From positions 9,399 to 73,398 of the forward strand of contig CAYURP010000009.1 in assembly GCA_964447175.1 (NCBI GenBank): a stretch of DNA of 64,000 nt, read 5' to 3'. Under the pieces are notes generated by a model. That model searched no databases. It was not told the DNA's origin and worked only from the letters and a program-made list of their open reading frames with translations. Positions 51,280 to 59,486 of the stretch are shown here, one piece after another. The position numbers and the translations under genes were made by a program. Position 1 is the first letter of the stretch. Every line of letters begins with the position of its first letter. This stretch comes from CAYURP01 sp964447175 (lineage in GTDB: Bacteria > Zixibacteria > MSB-5A5 > SM23-73-2).

Positions 51280-52005
51280 ATGTGCAAGTTAAGCATAAAC
51301 GTGGATCACGTGGCAACCTTAAGACAGGCAAGAAAAGCCATCTATCCTGATCCGGTAGAAGCAGCCATGCTTTGCGAGTTGGCAGGGGCAAATGGGATAA
51401 CTATTCATTTAAGGGGCGATCGCAGACATATTCAGGACCGGGACTTAAAACTTTTAAGGCAAAAGGTCAAAACCTCTTTGAACCTGGAAATGGCAGCCAC
51501 AGATGAAATGATCAGAATAGCCAAAGAGGTAAAACCCGACACCGTGACGTTAGTTCCCGAGCGACCAGAGGAGATAACCACTGAGGGCGGACTGGACGTA
51601 GAGGCGAATTTCGAAACACTGTCCAAAGCCATAGCTGAGCTTAAAAACAGCGGGATGAAGGTAAGCTTGTTTATCAATCCGGACGAGAAAAGTGTAGGAA
51701 CATCAGCTAAACTAAATGCCGATTACATCGAGATAAATACAGACAGCTACTGCGAGGCAAAAGACGAAAAGACACATAAAGCTGAATTAGAAAAGGTAAG
51801 AAAAATGGCTGAGTTGGCATATAAAAAGGGACTGGGGATTCATGCCGGGCACGGATTAAACTACAAAAATGCAAAAGACCTGATGTCAATTAAGGAAATC
51901 GAGGAGGTCTCCATCGGCCATGCCATCGTCGCCCGGGCAGTAATGGTGGGAATGGAAAAAGCAGTCAAAGAGATGTTAGATATCATAAAAGGCTTAAAAA
52001 CGTAG
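51280..52005 (+). CDS. pdxJ: Pyridoxine 5'-phosphate synthase PdxJ
   Basis: Condenses 1-deoxyxylulose 5-phosphate with the PdxA product to give pyridoxine phosphate. TIM barrel of 241 residues with NVDHVATLRQARK at the start, GANGITIHLRGDRRHIQDRD, TLVPERPEE, the SLFINPD strand, EINTDSYCEA, GIHAGHGLNYKN and the C-terminal EVSIGHAIVARA. Catalytic His/Glu/Arg positions of the family are visible in these segments. ATG 51280 has GGAGG 5 nt upstream. Its stop codon TAG lies inside the first bases of a REP-like GTAG element (52002-52052). Confidence 0.96.
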   Translation: MCKLSINVDHVATLRQARKAIYPDPVEAAMLCELAGANGITIHLRGDRRHIQDRDLKLLRQKVKTSLNLEMAATDEMIRIAKEVKPDTVTLVPERPEEITTEGGLDVEANFETLSKAIAELKNSGMKVSLFINPDEKSVGTSAKLNADYIEINTDSYCEAKDEKTHKAELEKVRKMAELAYKKGLGIHAGHGLNYKNAKDLMSIKEIEEVSIGHAIVARAVMVGMEKAVKEMLDIIKGLKT

Positions 52006-52052
52006 TTGCTCGATTCATCGAGCTAAAAAAGCCCAATAAATTGGGCAACTAC
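52002..52052. repeat. REP/BIME-like inverted pair, GTAGTTGC family, copy 3
   Basis: GTAGTT, arms GCTCGAT / ATCGAGC with apex TC, A-rich linker, arms GCCCAAT / ATTGGGC, AACTAC. The TAG of its first tetranucleotide is the pdxJ stop codon. Confidence 0.9.
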
Positions 52053-52089
52053 AACACCCCATCAAAGATAAATCAAATTATCATCTAAT

Positions 52090-52608
52090 TCAAGAAACCT
52101 TTTGTATCTTCTCTAACTCCTTTTCAAAAATCTCATAACTCCCTCTATCAAACAGGGCAAAGATCACAGTTTTTATGTTTTCGGCCTGGGGCATAAAGTT
52201 ACTGACCACATCCAGCATTATCTTGGCACATTTATCTATGGGGAAATCTCCCACACCCGTTCCAATAGCAGGAAAGGCAATAGAGGTTAATTTCAGTTCA
52301 TCTGCTCTTTTTAGACTATTCAAAGTTGAATTTTTTACATAAGTAACATTGGTTTTCAGGTCCCGCCCCATGCCGGCAGCGTGAATCACGTATTTGGCTT
52401 TGAGATTACCCCCTGTAGTCCAGACCGCCTCCCCAATGGAAATAGGACCTTTTTTTACCGCTTCATCTTCAATTATTTGCCCGCCTTTTTTCTTGATCGC
52501 ACCAGCCACCCCGCTTCCCATAACTAAGTGATTATTAGCCGCATTCACAATAGCGTCAGTAGAAAGATCAGTAATATCCCCCAAATAAAGCATAATTTTC
52601 GGACCCAT
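52090..52608 (-). CDS. Macro-domain protein (ADP-ribose binding/hydrolase)
   Basis: A 172-residue stand-alone macro domain of the YmdB/O-acetyl-ADP-ribose deacetylase type. The ligand loops are present: GDITDLSTDAIVNAANNHL, GSGVAGAIKKKGG, AVWTTGGNLKAKYVIHAAG and SIAFPAIGTGVGDFP. The Asn of VNAANN and the glycine-rich loops that bind ADP-ribose are intact. Start ATG 52608 follows AAGGAG. No DarT-like ADP-ribosyltransferase is adjacent, so a toxin-antitoxin role is not supported; ADP-ribose or O-acetyl-ADP-ribose turnover is the family default. Confidence 0.93.
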   Translation of the reverse strand: MGPKIMLYLGDITDLSTDAIVNAANNHLVMGSGVAGAIKKKGGQIIEDEAVKKGPISIGEAVWTTGGNLKAKYVIHAAGMGRDLKTNVTYVKNSTLNSLKRADELKLTSIAFPAIGTGVGDFPIDKCAKIMLDVVSNFMPQAENIKTVIFALFDRGSYEIFEKELEKIQKVS

Positions 52609-52690
52609 TCTCTTTCTCCTTTTTGCATTTTGAATTTTTAATTTTTAATTTATTTCTCCATTCTCCGCCTGAAAATGTAAATAAGAAATT

Positions 52691-52739
52691 GTAGGCACGA
52701 ATTCATTCGTGCTTTTTGCACAGATAAATCTGTGCCTAC
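52691..52739. repeat. REP/BIME-like inverted pair, GTAGGCAC family, copy 3 (reverse)
   Basis: GTAG, arms GCACGAAT / ATTCGTGC, T-rich linker, arms GCACAGAT / ATCTGTGC, CTAC: the reverse complement arrangement of the copies at 44886 and 45887, 8 kb away. Confidence 0.9.
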
Positions 52740-52751
52740 AAAATTACTCTT

Positions 52752-53324
52752 TCATTCCAGTAATCTCTTTCTCCCCAAAAGTGTTGTTCTGGTATTTATG
52801 AAATTGAAAACAAATAATATCAAAGAAGCTAAAACAAATCCCAAAATCCCACCCGCCAGAACATCAAATGGATAATGCACTCCTACATAGATTCGGGAAA
52901 ATGAGACTAAAAACGCTATAATCAGAAATAGAGGTGTTAATGATTTATAGCTTCTGGACAGGAGGGTGGCGGATGCGAAAAGATTGGAGGCGTGGGCTGA
53001 AGGGAATGAAAATGCCTGAGTGCAGCCAACTAAAAGATGCACGTTCTCTAAGACATTACAGGGCCTGATCCTCCCCACCCAGGGCTTTATAAGATGGGCT
53101 GAGACCTGGTCGCTTGCAGCGATGGTAATGATTAGAAGCAATGCCACTATCCTCCCTTTCTTTTTACCCAGAATAAAAAGAACCAGCCAGGCGATCCATA
53201 AGGGGATTACCCAGTTGCTCCTCTGGGTTAAAAAAACCATAAGGAAATCAAATATTCCATTCTGAAGTTTCAGATTAATAAAATAGAATATCTGAGTATC
53301 TATGTTTATCAAAAATTCCAGCAT
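52752..53324 (-). CDS. PAP2-family membrane phosphatase
   Basis: A 190-residue integral membrane phosphatase with about five hydrophobic helices. The three PAP2 signature motifs are present: K-x6-RP as KPWVGRIRPC, PSGH-type as FPSAHASN, and SR-x5-H-x3-D as SRIYVGVHYPFDV. Family members dephosphorylate lipid phosphates such as undecaprenyl pyrophosphate or phosphatidylglycerophosphate; which one applies here is undetermined. PSAH instead of PSGH is a tolerated change. It follows the PfkB gene after 72 nt on the same strand. Confidence 0.92.
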   Translation of the reverse strand: MLEFLINIDTQIFYFINLKLQNGIFDFLMVFLTQRSNWVIPLWIAWLVLFILGKKKGRIVALLLIITIAASDQVSAHLIKPWVGRIRPCNVLENVHLLVGCTQAFSFPSAHASNLFASATLLSRSYKSLTPLFLIIAFLVSFSRIYVGVHYPFDVLAGGILGFVLASLILFVFNFINTRTTLLGRKRLLE

Positions 53325-53396
53325 TTCAAATCCCCGGCTATAGAATGTTCAACGAGCTATTTAATTATATAAGAAATTTTTTGTAAGTAATCAAGT

Positions 53397-54329
53397 CTAC
53401 TGATGAGATTTCGTGAAATTTTCTACTTCTTCTAAAGATGGAATGCCCGCTCTCCCCCCTAATTTAGTGCATTTAAAAGCTGCACAGGCATTGGAGAATT
53501 GAATTATTTTTTTTAGCTCCCATTTTTCGCAAAGCCCATAGATAAATGCACCGTGAAAAACATCCCCCGCCCCAGTTGTATCCACTACGTTGACTTTGTA
53601 TCCAGGAACTTGAAATACAGTGCCTCTGGCACCACCAGCCACTGCCCCTTTTTCTCCCAAGGTGATGACCACAGCTTTGAAGCTCTGATTTAAAATTTTC
53701 CTGCAGGCTTTCACAGGATCATTAAGTTTAGTATAACCAAGTGCGAACCTTCTCGATACCACCAGGTAATCCACCAAAGGCAGAAGCCTTTTAAAATTTC
53801 CCCGGAGGCTGCCCATATCCAGGATGACCTCAGCCCCCATTTTTTTAGCCCATTTAGCCAGATATATGTTGATATCAATGTCCCGGGCATCCAAATGCAG
53901 ATACTTTATCTTCACTTTATCCAAAAATCTAAGCTCTGAGAGTCTGGTTCTTTTTAACTCAGGCTGATCCAAAACCACGGTTCTTTTACCAGTTTTCTTA
54001 TCTATCCATATGAAGGCTTTGGGAGTTTTTATTTGTGGATCAAAACTCAGATAATCTGTGTTTATACCCTCTCTTTGAAGTTGATTCATCACAAATTCAC
54101 CCTCAGGATCATTCCCTATTCTTCCCGTAAAAGCTGCTTTTTTGCCCAATTTGGATAGAGTAACCATGGCAGTGGGCACAGGTCCTCCGCCCTGAACCTC
54201 GGATTTCAAAGCCTCTATTTTCTCATCCAGCCGGGGATAGGACTTAAGGATGCAAAGATAATCAATGGGGCAAACCCCGAAACCCAGAGAGTCAAATTCA
54301 ATTTTTTTAGATGAACTCAATTTTACCAT
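53397..54329 (-). CDS. PfkB-family carbohydrate/nucleoside kinase
   Basis: A 310-residue ribokinase-fold kinase. Motif 1 region GGGPVPTAMVTLSKLG and GRIGNDPEGEF near the N-terminus; motif 2 VDTTGAGDVFHGAFIYGL near 250 with the catalytic Asp and anion hole. VITLGEKGAVA is the ATP-site strand. The substrate cannot be named: it could be ribose, fructose-type sugars or a nucleoside. It overlaps the 3' end of the YigZ-like gene by 23 nt, so the two are translationally coupled. Confidence 0.9.
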   Translation of the reverse strand: MVKLSSSKKIEFDSLGFGVCPIDYLCILKSYPRLDEKIEALKSEVQGGGPVPTAMVTLSKLGKKAAFTGRIGNDPEGEFVMNQLQREGINTDYLSFDPQIKTPKAFIWIDKKTGKRTVVLDQPELKRTRLSELRFLDKVKIKYLHLDARDIDINIYLAKWAKKMGAEVILDMGSLRGNFKRLLPLVDYLVVSRRFALGYTKLNDPVKACRKILNQSFKAVVITLGEKGAVAGGARGTVFQVPGYKVNVVDTTGAGDVFHGAFIYGLCEKWELKKIIQFSNACAAFKCTKLGGRAGIPSLEEVENFTKSHQ

Positions 54330-54924
54330 CCGCAGCTTGGATTAGATTGTCTTTTAAATCAGGTGAACGTATTTCCTCAATCTCAAGTGTTATCCTAACA
54401 TTGTTCTCTTCAAAATCGGTTCTTGTTATGTCACAATTGTATCTGCTCAAGACTTTACATACATTGCCATAAAAGTTTAATGGAACTCTTAGGCCTATTT
54501 GAGCTTTTTTTATTTTCTTTATGATCTCACATTCATTCAGAACTTTGAGTGCACTTTCGTGATAAGCTCGGGAAAGACCTCCGGTCCCTAATTTAACCCC
54601 TCCAAAATAGCGCGTGACCACTACCAGAATATCTGTAAGGTTTTTCGATTGAATCGCCGTTAGTATGGGTCTACCTGCTGTGCCTCTTGGCTCACCGGCA
54701 TCGCTGTATTTGATAATCTCACCCTTGCCTTTGCCAATTCTGAAGGCAAAGCAATGGTGAGTGGCATCGAAGAGTTCCTTTTTCACCCTATTTATATCAG
54801 TTTTTGCTTCTTCCTCTGAGGATACGGGAAATGCCTGGGCAATAAAAATTGATCCCTTCTCCTTTAATTTTGCTGTTTTGGGCTCCTTAATGCTGAGATA
54901 TTCATTCCGGGAATCATTTTCCAT
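54307..54924 (-). CDS. YigZ/IMPACT-family protein (UPF0029)
   Basis: A 205-residue YigZ-type protein. The N-terminal IMPACT domain has KEKGSIFIAQAFPVSSEEEA, THHCFAFRIG, YSDAGEPRGTAGRPIL and VVVTRYFGGVKLGTGGLSRAY. The C-terminal DUF1949-like ferredoxin fold follows (about 140-205). Function in bacteria is unsettled; eukaryotic IMPACT modulates Gcn2. ATG 54924 is used, overlapping the 82-residue gene upstream by 11 nt; an in-frame TTG exists at 54945. It also overlaps the PfkB gene, giving a tightly coupled trio. Confidence 0.92.
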   Translation of the reverse strand: MENDSRNEYLSIKEPKTAKLKEKGSIFIAQAFPVSSEEEAKTDINRVKKELFDATHHCFAFRIGKGKGEIIKYSDAGEPRGTAGRPILTAIQSKNLTDILVVVTRYFGGVKLGTGGLSRAYHESALKVLNECEIIKKIKKAQIGLRVPLNFYGNVCKVLSRYNCDITRTDFEENNVRITLEIEEIRSPDLKDNLIQAADGKIEFI

Positions 54925-55162
54925 TAGCTTTATCTTTCTTCTCAATAAATTGTTGGATCAGTCTTTTTAATCTGCTTCCGTAGATTAGGTCGAATTTTTC
55001 CATCTGATCCGGAATTAAAGCCTCCGCCTTTAACCTTGCCAGAGCCGCTTCGGTTTTAGCCTGGCCCAGGGTCATCTTACCCGATTTGATTTTAGTGCAG
55101 GCTTCATCCACGATTTTTTTCAGCTTTTTTATCCGCTCATCATATTCTAAAAACTCGCTCAT
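54914..55162 (-). CDS. Small helical protein, function unknown
   Basis: An 82-residue soluble, strongly helical protein (LEYDERIKKLKKIVDEACTKIKSGKMTLGQAKTEA type heptads). A C-terminal segment IPDQMEKFDLIYGSRLKRLIQQF looks conserved-like. No signal peptide, metal site or known motif. It overlaps yigZ by 11 nt and is the first gene of the trio small protein, yigZ, pfkB. I do not recognise the family; coding status rests on codon-level continuity, a clear ATG and the coupled overlap. Confidence 0.65.
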   Translation of the reverse strand: MSEFLEYDERIKKLKKIVDEACTKIKSGKMTLGQAKTEAALARLKAEALIPDQMEKFDLIYGSRLKRLIQQFIEKKDKANGK

Positions 55163-55238
55163 CGTGTTTTTTTGAGATGTCTATAGCAATAAAGGGATTT
55201 TCTCTATTAGAGGAATTTCAAGTTTTTTATTTAATAAC

Positions 55239-56102
55239 TCAGATATATTTTAAAATCAGATCCAGATCCTTTACCCCGTCAATGGGAAAAGCGCCAATCG
55301 AGGTTAGTTCTTTCAAGTTCTCTTCATCCCCTTTTTTCACCATAAAGAGAGGTTTTCCCAAATTGCTGGCTTTTTGGGCTGCGTCCATTGCCCCCTGGGT
55401 TTTCTGTGTCTCCACCACGATCACCGCATGAGAAAGTCCCACCACCAACCTGTTCCGGGACATAAGCTGTCCCACGGTTACAGGGACGTTCAAGGGAAAC
55501 TCGGTCAAAAGAGCGCCATTTTGAGTTATCTCCTCTGCTAAAGTCAGGTTCTCCTTGGGGTAAATGTTATCTAAACCGGATCCCAGAACAGCATAGGTCT
55601 TCCCATCCCCCATCAAAGCTCCCATGTGAGCAGCTTTATCGATTCCCTTGGCTAAACCGCTCACCACCACCCCATCCCTCTCAGCCACAGCCTGGCCTAA
55701 AAGAACAGCCTCCTTTTTCCCCTCCTCTGTGGCATGATGCGTTCCCACCAGTGCTATAAATAAATCCTTCTTTAGGGGAAACTCTCCCCTGGAATACAAA
55801 AGGGGCGGGGGATCGCTGATCTCCCTCAAGATATTCGGGTAATCCTCATCCAGAATCGTTAATATCTTAATCTCCTTTTCCTCCAAATACAGGATGTGAT
55901 CCTCTATCTTTTGTAATTCATACTGAGAGGACAAAATCTCCTCCGCTTTTTTCAAGCCTATTCTGGGAAGTTCCGCAATCTCTTTTACACTTCTTTTATA
56001 AACGTTTTCCGGTGAGCCGAAGGCTAAGAGCAGCTGCTGAAAAGTTTTCGGGCCTACCCCTGCCACCTCCCGTAAGGCTATGACATATTTTTTATAATCC
56101 AA
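55239..56102 (-). CDS. dprA: DNA-processing protein DprA
   Basis: Loads RecA on incoming single-stranded DNA during natural transformation; widely conserved also in non-competent bacteria. The 287-residue protein has an N-terminal helix-hairpin-helix region (REVAGVGPKTFQQLL, LPRIGLKKAEEIL). The Rossmann-like DprA core follows: FIALVGTHHATEEGKKEA in place of the usual VGSR, VVSGLAKGIDKAAHMGAL, TYAVLGSGLDNIYP, LLTEFPLNVPVT and SRNRLVVGLSHAVIVVE. The C-terminal winged-helix domain of some DprA proteins is absent. Start TTG 56102 is the only in-frame option near the conserved N-terminus. It lies 13 nt after the M23 peptidase gene. Confidence 0.94.
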   Translation of the reverse strand: MDYKKYVIALREVAGVGPKTFQQLLLAFGSPENVYKRSVKEIAELPRIGLKKAEEILSSQYELQKIEDHILYLEEKEIKILTILDEDYPNILREISDPPPLLYSRGEFPLKKDLFIALVGTHHATEEGKKEAVLLGQAVAERDGVVVSGLAKGIDKAAHMGALMGDGKTYAVLGSGLDNIYPKENLTLAEEITQNGALLTEFPLNVPVTVGQLMSRNRLVVGLSHAVIVVETQKTQGAMDAAQKASNLGKPLFMVKKGDEENLKELTSIGAFPIDGVKDLDLILKYI

Positions 56103-56115
56103 TTCTTACTCTCTT

Positions 56116-57354
56116 TTATTTGGCAGAGGCTAATACTTTCTCCTGGCAGAGAAAGTTCATACAATAAACCAGCTCCTGGGAATATAACTTGAAATCATCT
56201 AAGTATTCCGCTTTCAGGGGATCAACTGAGGGCACTGTCATTTTTAAGGGATTGACATATCTTCCATTCTTCTGACACTTGTAATCCAGATGAGGTCCGG
56301 TGGCTGCGCCAGTTTGGCCCACATAACCGATCACTTCCTTTTGCTGTACCTTTCTTCCTTTTTTTATTCCTTTAGCAAATCTGCTCAGATGCCCATAGGA
56401 GGTAACGAATCCTTTGGGATGTTTAATCTTTATTGTTTTCCCCAAGCCCTTGTTCCATCCTGCGAAAATCACCACCCCATCCCCTGCCGCACTCACCGGG
56501 GTACCTACCGGTGCGGCATAATCCACCCCGTAATGGGGCTGGTATCTTTTAAACACAGGATGAAATCGGGAATAGGAGAATCCCGAACTTATCCGCCGGT
56601 AGTGCAGGGGCGAACGCAAAAGGGTTTTTCTTAAGGATGCACCGCTAAGATTATAGTAATCTTTATTTCTGCTGGAATCCTGATATAAAATCGCAGTGTG
56701 TGTATCTCCGGAAAGGATATATTCCGCAGCTAAAATGTCACCATATTTTGCGAACTCTCCATCTCTCCACAGCTCTTCGAAGATCAACCGGAACTCATCT
56801 CCATTTCTAATCTCAGTTAAAAAGTCTATTTCCCAGGCAAAGACATCAGCGAACTTCAAGATCAACTCCGGATCTTTACATTGGGAGATCATCGACTCCC
56901 ATAAGGAATTGTGTATCACTCCTTTAACCCCCTTGACTAATCGGCTGAACTTAACAGGCTCCACCCTCACCAGAAAACTATCTCCGGCATTCTCCAGGAT
57001 GTATTTACCCTCATTTGTACTCCTATACTCGAAAAATTCCAAAGAGTCAAGATAGTTTAAATGAAGAGTAAACTCGTCCCCGGGAATCGATTTTTTTAGA
57101 TTTAACACCTTTCCCAGAGTTTTGGTAGTTTGATAAACTGTCTGGGCAGGAACGCCCTCTTTGATCAAACAGAAATGGAGAGACTCATTTTTTTTGATCT
57201 CCCCATTGAAAACACATAGGGGTTCAAATGGTATCAATGTTTGAGAATTCTGCTCAGCTCTGGACTGAAAGAAGCTGAGTTTATTTATTATCAAACCCAG
57301 AATAAGAAGGATCACCAGAAGCGGAGCGGTCTTTAAAAAAGTTCTCCAGCTCAA
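56116..57354 (-). CDS. Membrane-anchored M23-family (LytM) peptidase
   Basis: Cell-wall endopeptidase or its regulator, about 412 residues. An N-terminal transmembrane anchor (LLVILLILGLIINKLSFF) precedes an OapA/LysM-like N-domain (about 60-260). The C-terminal LytM domain contains HYGVDYAAPVGTPV (H-x3-D), SYGHLSRFAKG and GPHLDYK. The last element is H-L-D instead of the canonical H-x-H, so the second His ligand is replaced by Asp. TTG 57354 is chosen: GAGG lies 5-6 nt upstream and it avoids a 55-nt overlap with the upstream gene that the frame's first TTG (57420) would cause. It follows the Memo-AMMECR1 lipoprotein gene. Confidence 0.88.
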   Translation of the reverse strand: MSWRTFLKTAPLLVILLILGLIINKLSFFQSRAEQNSQTLIPFEPLCVFNGEIKKNESLHFCLIKEGVPAQTVYQTTKTLGKVLNLKKSIPGDEFTLHLNYLDSLEFFEYRSTNEGKYILENAGDSFLVRVEPVKFSRLVKGVKGVIHNSLWESMISQCKDPELILKFADVFAWEIDFLTEIRNGDEFRLIFEELWRDGEFAKYGDILAAEYILSGDTHTAILYQDSSRNKDYYNLSGASLRKTLLRSPLHYRRISSGFSYSRFHPVFKRYQPHYGVDYAAPVGTPVSAAGDGVVIFAGWNKGLGKTIKIKHPKGFVTSYGHLSRFAKGIKKGRKVQQKEVIGYVGQTGAATGPHLDYKCQKNGRYVNPLKMTVPSVDPLKAEYLDDFKLYSQELVYCMNFLCQEKVLASAK

Positions 57355-57365
57355 ATCGTCCTCTT

Positions 57366-58898
57366 TTAAAAAATGTCCGCAGAGAAGATGTAAATCTCGG
57401 TATCCTTTTTCTTCCAGCAATCGCCACCCATACCAGCCTTATGGCAGGTCTGCTCCAGGAAGGTCTGCCTATCCCATCCATAATCCGTAGCCACCTGAGG
57501 CAAAAGGAGCCCTGAATAGTAACCGCTTTTCATATAGATGCCATGTTTTCCCACCTCTATCTCATTTATGTCCTTAATCCTTTTTAAGGGAGTCAGAACC
57601 GAGATCTCCAGCTCCAGATCATCCAGCTCCTCCGGGGTAACCGGCGGGAACCTGGGGTCATTTAAGGCAGCAGCTTTTGCCATTTCCTGTATGGTGATAT
57701 GCAGGGGTTTTATCGCCTGGATGTAACCTATACAGCCTCTCAGATTACCATGCTTCTCAATGGTGACAAAAGCTCCTCGATTCTCCTTGAGTATCTCCGA
57801 TTCGACCTTAAATTCAGGTAAAGATTCTCCCCTGACGCTGCACTCAATCGATTTTCTGGCAATTTCCCTCAATGTTTTTTTATCCTTATCCGAAAGCCCC
57901 ATGTCGATTCCCACTTTTTTCTTTTCATCTTCCACTTTTTCTTGTTCTTTGTTTCCGGTATTGAACAAGACAGCTGACATATAACCTACCACACCTGATT
58001 TATCCCCGGTCACATCGCCGGAGTTGGCATAATGCAATACCCGAGCTTGATCCGCACCCAGGCTTTGTGCGGCAATCATGGTAGCGATCACTGGACCACC
58101 GCCACAAGCCTCACACCTGCCCCCTCTCAAATCATCGTAAAGCCCTTTATAATCATATGCACCCACTCTGTCTAAAATAATTCTATCCAGCTTAACTGCT
58201 TCATCATAGGGATGGTAATGGGACAGGTCGGAGCTGGCAACGATTAATGCTTTCCTGCCCTTCAAAGCCTTAGCTAAAGCCTGACCCAAAGCCTCACAGG
58301 ACTGGAAATCCTGATCTCCCACAACTATGGGAACCAGCTTGAAATTTCCCAGAACGATCTGCAGAAAAGGCAATTCCACCTCCAGGGAATGTTCCCCTCG
58401 CATCCCGCTTATTGCATGCCCATTGTCCGAAAGATAAACCTCCTGATTCACGCTGCTGATCTTTTTTGCCAGTTTTTTGTCCACTTCGATTCTGCCCAGA
58501 GGCGTCTCATAAGCTGATCCATTGTAAACCGACGAACCGGAAAAGGGATAAACGTGGCTGGGCGAGATAACCACCACCACGTCGAATTTCAAACCTTCCA
58601 GAAGCTTGAAACCATAAGCTGCCACCTGACCGGAGTAAACGTAACCGGCATGAGGGGCAACCAGCGCTACTATCTCCCCGGGAACATCCTCTTTTTTTAC
58701 TTTTTTAAAAAAGTCTGCGATCTGGCGGGTTAAAGCAACCGGATCGCTGGGATAAAAAGAACCCGCAGCCACCGGTTTTCTCACCTTTTCTGTTTGCTGG
58801 TTTGCCATTTTTTCTCCCTCCGTTTGGGATTGAGGGGAATTTGTGCAACTAAATAAAAATACAATAAAAAACAGAAAAACAAATAAAGTTTTCTTCAT
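57366..58898 (-). CDS. Lipoprotein fusing Memo-like (AmrB) and AMMECR1-like (AmrA) domains
   Basis: A 510-residue extracytoplasmic fusion. Signal peptide KKTLFVFLFFIVFLFSC with lipobox FLFSC (Cys19). The Memo-like domain (about 45-320) keeps the metal-site segments APHAGYVYSG, ISPSHVYPF, GEHSLEVELPFLQ, SSDLSHYHPYD and CGGGPVIATM. After a charged linker the AMMECR1 domain (about 345-510) has GAFVTIEKHGNLRGCIGYIQ, AAALNDPRFPPVTPEEL and LEISVLTPL. The frame is open back to 58979, but ATG 58898 begins the signal peptide and has AAGGTG upstream. In the AmmeMemoRadiSam system these two parts normally work with a radical SAM protein, which is not adjacent here. Activity is unknown. Confidence 0.9.
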   Translation of the reverse strand: MKKTLFVFLFFIVFLFSCTNSPQSQTEGEKMANQQTEKVRKPVAAGSFYPSDPVALTRQIADFFKKVKKEDVPGEIVALVAPHAGYVYSGQVAAYGFKLLEGLKFDVVVVISPSHVYPFSGSSVYNGSAYETPLGRIEVDKKLAKKISSVNQEVYLSDNGHAISGMRGEHSLEVELPFLQIVLGNFKLVPIVVGDQDFQSCEALGQALAKALKGRKALIVASSDLSHYHPYDEAVKLDRIILDRVGAYDYKGLYDDLRGGRCEACGGGPVIATMIAAQSLGADQARVLHYANSGDVTGDKSGVVGYMSAVLFNTGNKEQEKVEDEKKKVGIDMGLSDKDKKTLREIARKSIECSVRGESLPEFKVESEILKENRGAFVTIEKHGNLRGCIGYIQAIKPLHITIQEMAKAAALNDPRFPPVTPEELDDLELEISVLTPLKRIKDINEIEVGKHGIYMKSGYYSGLLLPQVATDYGWDRQTFLEQTCHKAGMGGDCWKKKDTEIYIFSADIF

Positions 58899-58975
58899 TT
58901 TCTTCACCTTCTGTAGCACATCCCCAAGGATTCCCACCGGATGAAACTGAAATGAGAATAATTTGCTGAATCCTT

Positions 58976-59404
58976 TCATCTGCTGGAAGTCTTTTCTTTC
59001 TTTTTTCTATACGTTATAATCTTCTTATTAGGCAGTAATCTTTTATATTCCAGCTTCTCTGAACCGAAGTTTATCAACAGAGCAATTGGATACTCTGTGG
59101 CAGCAAAATAGTATAGAACCTGCCACTGATGAAGGGAGGTCAACTCTGATACTGCTTTTATTTCAACAATTACTTTATCTTCAATCACAAAATCTAAGAA
59201 TCTCAACCCCACCTGAGATCCCTTATATTCTATGGATACACATTTTTGTGGTTCGAAAGCAAGTCCTTTAATACCTAACTCGTTTTCTAAAGCCTTCTGA
59301 TATACCTCTTCATTATGTCCTGGACCCAGATGATTATGAACCTCCATAGCTGCACCAATTATTTTATAGGTCAGTTCGTTATATTTTTCTGGATCAATTT
59401 TCAT
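58976..59404 (-). CDS. GxxExxY protein (PD-(D/E)xK-like)
   Basis: A 142-residue protein of the family named after its motif, here GPGHNEEVYQKALENEL near residue 33. The core also has LRFLDFVIEDKVIVEIKAV (D ... E-x-K), a PD-(D/E)xK nuclease-like site, and the ending INFGSEKLEYKRLL. These proteins are common in FCB bacteria, often in many copies, with no established role. ATG 59404 is preferred to ATG 59413 only because it matches family starts. It overlaps nothing and lies between radC and the Memo-AMMECR1 gene. Confidence 0.9.
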   Translation of the reverse strand: MKIDPEKYNELTYKIIGAAMEVHNHLGPGHNEEVYQKALENELGIKGLAFEPQKCVSIEYKGSQVGLRFLDFVIEDKVIVEIKAVSELTSLHQWQVLYYFAATEYPIALLINFGSEKLEYKRLLPNKKIITYRKKKEKTSSR

Positions 59405-59486
59405 TTGAATCATATTTTAGATTCCCAACAGATGGAACAGATAATAGAATAATCTGTTCAATCCTTTAATCCGTTGGGAGGTCTCT

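Noticed and set aside
52090..52608. Macro domain as a DarG-type antitoxin
   Set aside because: No DarT-like ADP-ribosyltransferase gene is adjacent and the protein lacks the extra DarG domain.
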